This document shows, piece by piece, positions 21,716 through 24,967 of a stretch of 24,967 bases of DNA; the first letter of the stretch is position 1; every line of letters begins with the position of its first letter. The notes beneath the pieces were generated by a model. The model made no database searches. It saw only the letters and a program-made list of their open reading frames with translations, and was not told the origin of the DNA. Origin of the DNA: Candidatus Parcubacteria bacterium (GTDB lineage Bacteria; Patescibacteriota; Patescibacteriia; Patescibacteriales; Patescibacteriaceae); the NCBI GenBank assembly GCA_023459655.1, contig JAEWTE010000026.1:1-24967 (forward strand), in the 5' to 3' direction. Position numbers and translations under genes: made by a program.

Positions 21716-23116
21716 ATGTGGAAAAAAATTAGCTCGTTATCTTTATTAGCCATTTTTTTAATGACTAGTGGTTTCGGTTGTCGTTTTCAATCAGCTGAGG
21801 TCAAGCAAGCCATGCAACCGATTACTTTAAATTATTGGCGAGCCTGGGATGAGCCCGATGATTTTAAAGAACTATTAGATAAATATAAGGCGTTGCATCC
21901 TAATGTTACGATTAATTATCGTAAGCTGCGTTATGATGAATATGAGTGGGAGATGATTAATGCCTTAGCCGAGGATCGTGGTCCAGATATTTTTTCAATT
22001 GAAAGTAGTTGGTTACCAGAGTATCAAGATAAAATAGCACCGCTACCAGAAACAATTACGATGGTTTATCCGGTTGAAAAAGGGGCGATCAAAAAAGAAG
22101 TTATTTATGAATTAAAAACCAGTAAAAGCTTATCAATTAAAGACTTACGAGCTAAGTTTGTTGACGTGGTGGCCGATGATGTGGTTATCGGCAATAAAAT
22201 AGCAGGCTTGCCTCTATCGGTTGATACTTTGGCTATGTTTTATCAAAAAGACCTATTTAATAATGAGGGGATTGTTAATCCACCGGCTTATTGGGATAAA
22301 AATTTTCAAGAGATTGTTAAACGTTTAACCAAGCGAGATGTTCAGGGGAAAATTATTCAATCCGGGGCCTCACTTGGTGGTGGTAGTAATGTTGAGCGAT
22401 CGGCTGATATTTTAGCCGCTTTGATGCTACAAAGTCGTACGCCTATTATTGAAAATGGACAAGTTGTTTTTGTTAAAGAATCGGGTGGTTATCGTCCAGG
22501 TTTAGAGGCGCTTCGTTTTTATAGTGATTTTGCTAATGTTAATAAAGAAGTTTATTGTTGGGATAAATCGTTAGGCAATTCACTAGATATGTTTATTCGT
22601 GGTCAATCGGCGATAATGTTTGGCTATAGTTATCATATTCCTTTAATTGTAGCAGCTCGGCGCTCGGGTTTTGATGGCAGAAATGCTAATCAATATCTTA
22701 AAGATTTAAATATTAGTGTTAGTAAATTGCCACAGATTTCTAGTACCAGCCAACCGGTTAATATTGCTAATTATTGGGTAGAAACAGTTTCTAAAAAAAG
22801 TCGGCACATTAATGAGTCTTGGGATTTTATTCAATTTATAACTAGTCAGGAAAATGTAGTTAGTTATTTAGATAAAACTAAACGGCCGACTGCTTTACGG
22901 GGATTAATTGAAAAACAATTATCAGAAGAATATTTAGATATTTTTGCTAGTCAATTATTAACTGCTCGTAGTTGGTATAAGGGTTATAATTCTAAATCAG
23001 CTCACAAGGCTATGGCGGAAATGATTGATGGTGTTTTGGCAACCCCAGATCAATTAGAGGCGGTAGCTAATCTTGGTGCTAATAAGCTTAAGCAAACATT
23101 ATCGATAGTTAAATAA
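21716..23116 (+). CDS. Family 1 extracellular solute-binding lipoprotein
   Basis: Sugar-type ABC solute-binding protein (SBP_bac_1 family) by its overall layout: ITLNYWRAWDEPDDFKELL near the N-terminus, then DIFSIESSWLPEYQDKIAP, PLSVDTLAMFYQKDLF, GQSAIMFGYSYHIP and SWDFIQFITSQE. The N-terminus is a lipoprotein signal, with C22 after SGFG, so it is tethered to the outer face of the membrane. 466 residues, a normal length. ATG 21716 has the ATTTATG context. No transport permease or ATPase is encoded here; instead the TrbC/VirB2-like and RodZ-like genes follow at 9 and 4 nt. The ligand is unknown, and the missing transporter means it may work as a receptor or use a distant permease. Confidence 0.88.
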   Translation: MWKKISSLSLLAIFLMTSGFGCRFQSAEVKQAMQPITLNYWRAWDEPDDFKELLDKYKALHPNVTINYRKLRYDEYEWEMINALAEDRGPDIFSIESSWLPEYQDKIAPLPETITMVYPVEKGAIKKEVIYELKTSKSLSIKDLRAKFVDVVADDVVIGNKIAGLPLSVDTLAMFYQKDLFNNEGIVNPPAYWDKNFQEIVKRLTKRDVQGKIIQSGASLGGGSNVERSADILAALMLQSRTPIIENGQVVFVKESGGYRPGLEALRFYSDFANVNKEVYCWDKSLGNSLDMFIRGQSAIMFGYSYHIPLIVAARRSGFDGRNANQYLKDLNISVSKLPQISSTSQPVNIANYWVETVSKKSRHINESWDFIQFITSQENVVSYLDKTKRPTALRGLIEKQLSEEYLDIFASQLLTARSWYKGYNSKSAHKAMAEMIDGVLATPDQLEAVANLGANKLKQTLSIVK

Positions 23117-23125
23117 TTAAACCAT

Positions 23126-23533
23126 ATGAAATATCGTCGATTTTTATTTTTAAGTTTATTAGCGATTGTTTTAATTTTTCCAATAGTTTCATTGGCAGAT
23201 TCAGGAGCACAATTAGTGCCAATTGAAAATTATGAAAGTGGAGATTATCAGATAAAAGATTTTGAAGCGATGGGTATTTTTATTGCTCGAGCAATTTTAG
23301 GTTTGTCTGGGACGTTTGCTTTAGCTATGTTTGTATTTGGTGGTATTCAAATGATCACGGCTGCGGGTAATAGTGAGAGCTTTAAAAAGGGGCAGCAAAC
23401 ATTAATTAATGCTTTGATTGGTTTAGTTATAATATTTTGTAGCTATATAATAATCAGATTTGTTCTTGATTTGGTTGGGGCAGAAGAATGGACTAGGGGC
23501 AAGATTGATCAAGTAATACAGGTTGATAATTAA
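23126..23533 (+). CDS. TrbC/VirB2-like small membrane protein
   Basis: 135 residues: signal peptide (about 1-24, ending VSLADS), a first membrane helix (about 50-74) and a second (about 93-115) joined by AAGNSESFKKGQQTLINALIG. The G-N-x-x-x-x-K-K-G-x-x-x-L-x-N-A-x-x-G linker followed by a hydrophobic helix is the layout of TrbC/VirB2-type pilins, and many such short genes occur in Patescibacteria genomes. A role in a surface fibre or secretion apparatus is inferred from family resemblance only: no VirB4, VirB6 or coupling ATPase lies in the window. Start ATG 23126, 9 nt after the solute-binding gene and 4 nt before the RodZ-like gene. Confidence 0.82.
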   Translation: MKYRRFLFLSLLAIVLIFPIVSLADSGAQLVPIENYESGDYQIKDFEAMGIFIARAILGLSGTFALAMFVFGGIQMITAAGNSESFKKGQQTLINALIGLVIIFCSYIIIRFVLDLVGAEEWTRGKIDQVIQVDN

Positions 23534-23537
23534 TGGC

Positions 23538-24188
23538 ATGAGTGAACAGCTTCATAATAATTTTAATCGAATTATTCGAGACCGTCGATTGTCTAAGGGT
23601 TGGTCAACCTTGTTTTGTGCTCGTCGTTTAAAAATAAAAAAAGATCAAGTTGAATTTTTAGAATTAGGTCGAACCGATAAATTGCCAACAGGATCAAGGC
23701 TGGTCAAAATTTTGTCAGATTATTTGAGATTATTGGGTTTTGCTAATGATGAGGCGGCGGTTATTATTAATAATTGGGAAAAAACTGATCGAATTGATCA
23801 TCATAATTTTTTTGGTCGAAAATTAATTAGTCGTCAAGAATTATGGTCTTTTCCACAAATTGTTCGTAATGGCTTAGTGGCCCTAATTATTATTGTAATT
23901 GCTGTTTATATTGGCTTGTCTTTAAAAAATATTTTTTCTCCGCCCTGGTTAAATATTGTTAATCCTGTTGGTGATATTTCTACTACTCAACGGCAGCTTT
24001 GGTTGAGTGGGCAGACTGATCCCGAGGTTCAGTTAGATATTAATGGTGAGGCGGTGCTTAGTGATCGATTGGGTGGTTTTAGTCAATTGGTTAATCTGCG
24101 TTCGGGTATTAATTATTTTAACATAACGGCTACTAAAAAATATGGTGGTCAAACTACTATTATTAGGCAAGTAATGTTAACGGATTAA
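23538..24188 (+). CDS. RodZ-like membrane protein with N-terminal helix-turn-helix
   Basis: 216 residues in a three-part layout: cytoplasmic HTH_25-like domain (about 8-65, FNRIIRDRRLSKGWSTLFCARRL... LELGR), one membrane helix (about 110-130) and an outer Ig-like domain (about 136-216, LSGQTDPEVQLDINGE... GINYFNITATKKYG). This matches RodZ/HTH_25 proteins, which link the cytoskeleton with cell-wall growth in rods, but here the HTH is diverged and the outer domain is of a general Ig-like kind, so shape control is only a possibility. I start at ATG 23538, 4 nt after the previous stop; a TTG at 23523 would overlap the upstream gene. No terminator follows; tRNA-Arg has its own promoter. Confidence 0.8.
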   Translation: MSEQLHNNFNRIIRDRRLSKGWSTLFCARRLKIKKDQVEFLELGRTDKLPTGSRLVKILSDYLRLLGFANDEAAVIINNWEKTDRIDHHNFFGRKLISRQELWSFPQIVRNGLVALIIIVIAVYIGLSLKNIFSPPWLNIVNPVGDISTTQRQLWLSGQTDPEVQLDINGEAVLSDRLGGFSQLVNLRSGINYFNITATKKYGGQTTIIRQVMLTD

Positions 24189-24209
24189 CCTTTATTTATC
24201 GATTTAAAA

Positions 24210-24238
24210 TTGACAAAAGGCCTATCGCTTGCTAAATT
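24210..24238 (+). promoter_or_regulatory. Promoter of tRNA-Arg
   Basis: Consensus -35 box TTGACA (24210-24215), 17-bp spacer, -10 box TAAATT (24233-24238) with TGC before it. Start near 24245, about 5 nt before the mature tRNA. Likely also serves the methyltransferase gene and tRNA-His. Confidence 0.75.
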
Positions 24239-24249
24239 TATTGTAGCTG

Positions 24250-24321
24250 GCGCCCATAGTTCAATGGATAGAACACCAGCCTTCTAAGCTGGTTATGGGG
24301 GTTCGATTCCCTCTGGGCGTA
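24250..24321 (+). tRNA. tRNA-Arg(UCU)
   Basis: 72 nt. Acceptor GCGCCCA pairs with TGGGCGT (G1-U72 wobble), discriminator A. D-stem GTTC/GAAC, anticodon stem CCAGC/GCTGG with loop CTTCTAA, so anticodon TCT (reads AGA/AGG). T-stem GGGGG/CCCTC with loop TTCGATT. CCA is not encoded. Confidence 0.96.
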
Positions 24322-24340
24322 CAACTTTATTTATAAAAAT

Positions 24341-24886
24341 ATGATTTGGTTTTTATTAATTGGTTTGATTATTGTTTCACTGGTTTTGATCTTTTTGGTT
24401 GAAGAATTTTTCAACTTAATGTTTAAAGGTTATGCACCAGTGGTTAGCAGTAAAAACAAGGTTTTATCTGAGGCTGTTAGACAATTTAACGAGCTTAGAT
24501 TGGTTGACGGTGCTAAGATCTATGAACTTGGTTGTGGTCGGGCTGGTTTTTTAAGAAAATTAGAAAAAACTAGTCAAGCTAAATATGATTTAATTGGTGT
24601 TGAATTGATTGCCTCGGTTTATTTACTGGCTAGGCTTCAATTATCATTATTGCGTAGTCAAATTAAACTGGTTCGTAAAGATTTTTTGAAGATGTCTTTA
24701 AAGGATGGCGATTGTTTTTATTGCTATTTGAACGCAGCTTTGATGGCTAGATTATCGCTTAAACTTAAACAGGAGGCTAAGAGTGGAGCAATATTGATTA
24801 GTAATCAATTTCATTTACCAGGTTATGAACCAATTAAAGAAATCAAGTTGGGGTTGACTAATTACTTAAGAGTCTATAAATTGTAA
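24341..24886 (+). CDS. Membrane-anchored class I methyltransferase, FAM173 (ATPSCKMT)-like
   Basis: 181 residues. An N-terminal membrane helix (about 2-20) precedes a small SAM-binding Rossmann domain: motif I YELGCGRAGF (61-70), acidic E88 in GVELIASVYLLAR, and D114 in VRKDF. The C-terminal part, CFYCYLNAALMARL and GAILISNQFHLPGYEP, has the order seen in FAM173-type protein-lysine methyltransferases, whose mitochondrial members modify the ADP/ATP carrier or the ATP synthase c subunit and also carry an N-terminal hydrophobic segment. That substrate here is a guess; small-molecule or other protein targets are possible. It lies between tRNA-Arg (20 nt upstream) and tRNA-His (7 nt downstream) with no separate promoter seen, so its mRNA may be freed by tRNA processing. 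Confidence 0.78.
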   Translation: MIWFLLIGLIIVSLVLIFLVEEFFNLMFKGYAPVVSSKNKVLSEAVRQFNELRLVDGAKIYELGCGRAGFLRKLEKTSQAKYDLIGVELIASVYLLARLQLSLLRSQIKLVRKDFLKMSLKDGDCFYCYLNAALMARLSLKLKQEAKSGAILISNQFHLPGYEPIKEIKLGLTNYLRVYKL

Positions 24887-24893
24887 AGATTAT

Positions 24894-24965
24894 GGTGGCT
24901 ATAGTTTAGCGGTAGAACAGCGGGTTGTGGTCCCGTCAGTCTGGGTTCAACTCCCAGTAGCCACC
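24894..24965 (+). tRNA. tRNA-His(GUG)
   Basis: 72 nt including the encoded extra G(-1) at 24894, opposite discriminator C73, the hallmark of tRNA-His. Acceptor GTGGCTA/TAGCCAC, anticodon stem GCGGG/CCCGT with loop TTGTGGT (anticodon GTG), T-stem CTGGG/CCCAG. The window ends CC after C73, so whether CCA is encoded cannot be seen. Confidence 0.95.
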
Positions 24966-24967
24966 CC

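Noticed and set aside
1..24967. CRISPR arrays, insertion sequences, phage genes, dif site
   Set aside because: No regularly spaced repeats, transposase or phage proteins were seen, and no convincing dif-like 28-mer was found near the recombinase gene by eye.

Overview
The window looks like chromosome from a small-genome, AT-rich bacterium, most likely a Patescibacteria (Candidate Phyla Radiation) member of the Parcubacteria kind. This is inferred from gene content. There are isolated solute-binding proteins with no permease or ATPase genes beside them, a TrbC/VirB2-like two-helix membrane protein, a RodZ-like membrane HTH protein, a single Xer-type recombinase, and RNase Y plus RNase J instead of RNase E. 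Shine-Dalgarno sequences are almost absent. The standard code fits: stops are TAA, TAG and one TGA, and TGA is not recoded. I see no prophage, insertion sequence or CRISPR array.

Layout. Positions 1-6503 are read leftwards: a Xer-type recombinase, clpP, then a probable RNase Y - family 5 solute-binding protein - tRNA-Leu - RNase J (cut by the window edge) transcription unit. From about 6523 everything reads rightwards except one small gene at 10845-11150. The units are: rpsO - NYN nuclease - pnp, ended by a clear terminator; a RadC-like protein with a damaged metal site; a convergent terminator cluster facing the small unknown gene; glyQS - M16 peptidase - UvrD-type helicase/Fe-S nuclease; MBL-fold hydrolase - small membrane coiled-coil protein - gyrA - GILT-like lipoprotein; a family 1 solute-binding lipoprotein - TrbC/VirB2-like protein - RodZ-like protein; and tRNA-Arg - membrane-anchored methyltransferase - tRNA-His at the right edge.

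The unifying theme of the left half is RNA turnover: RNase J, RNase Y, an NYN-domain nuclease and PNPase sit within 10 kb, and rny and pnp both have leaders that can fold extensively. The pnp leader forms a roughly 24-bp imperfect hairpin, recalling the RNase III-processed, autoregulated pnp leader of E. coli. The rny leader has a long-range stem with a second, competing copy of one arm. Several predicted transcripts start with a small hairpin almost at +1, which could matter in a cell that uses the 5'-dependent exonuclease RNase J.

Expression signals are consistent across the window: TTGnnn, 16-18 bp, then an often TGN-extended -10 box. Seven genes start in the identical context ATTTATG without a Shine-Dalgarno sequence; the recombinase mRNA looks leaderless; and only the small gene at 10845-11150 has a canonical AAGGAGG. 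The recombinase and rpsO promoters overlap head to head. All functions come from reading motifs by eye; no searches or folding programs were run.
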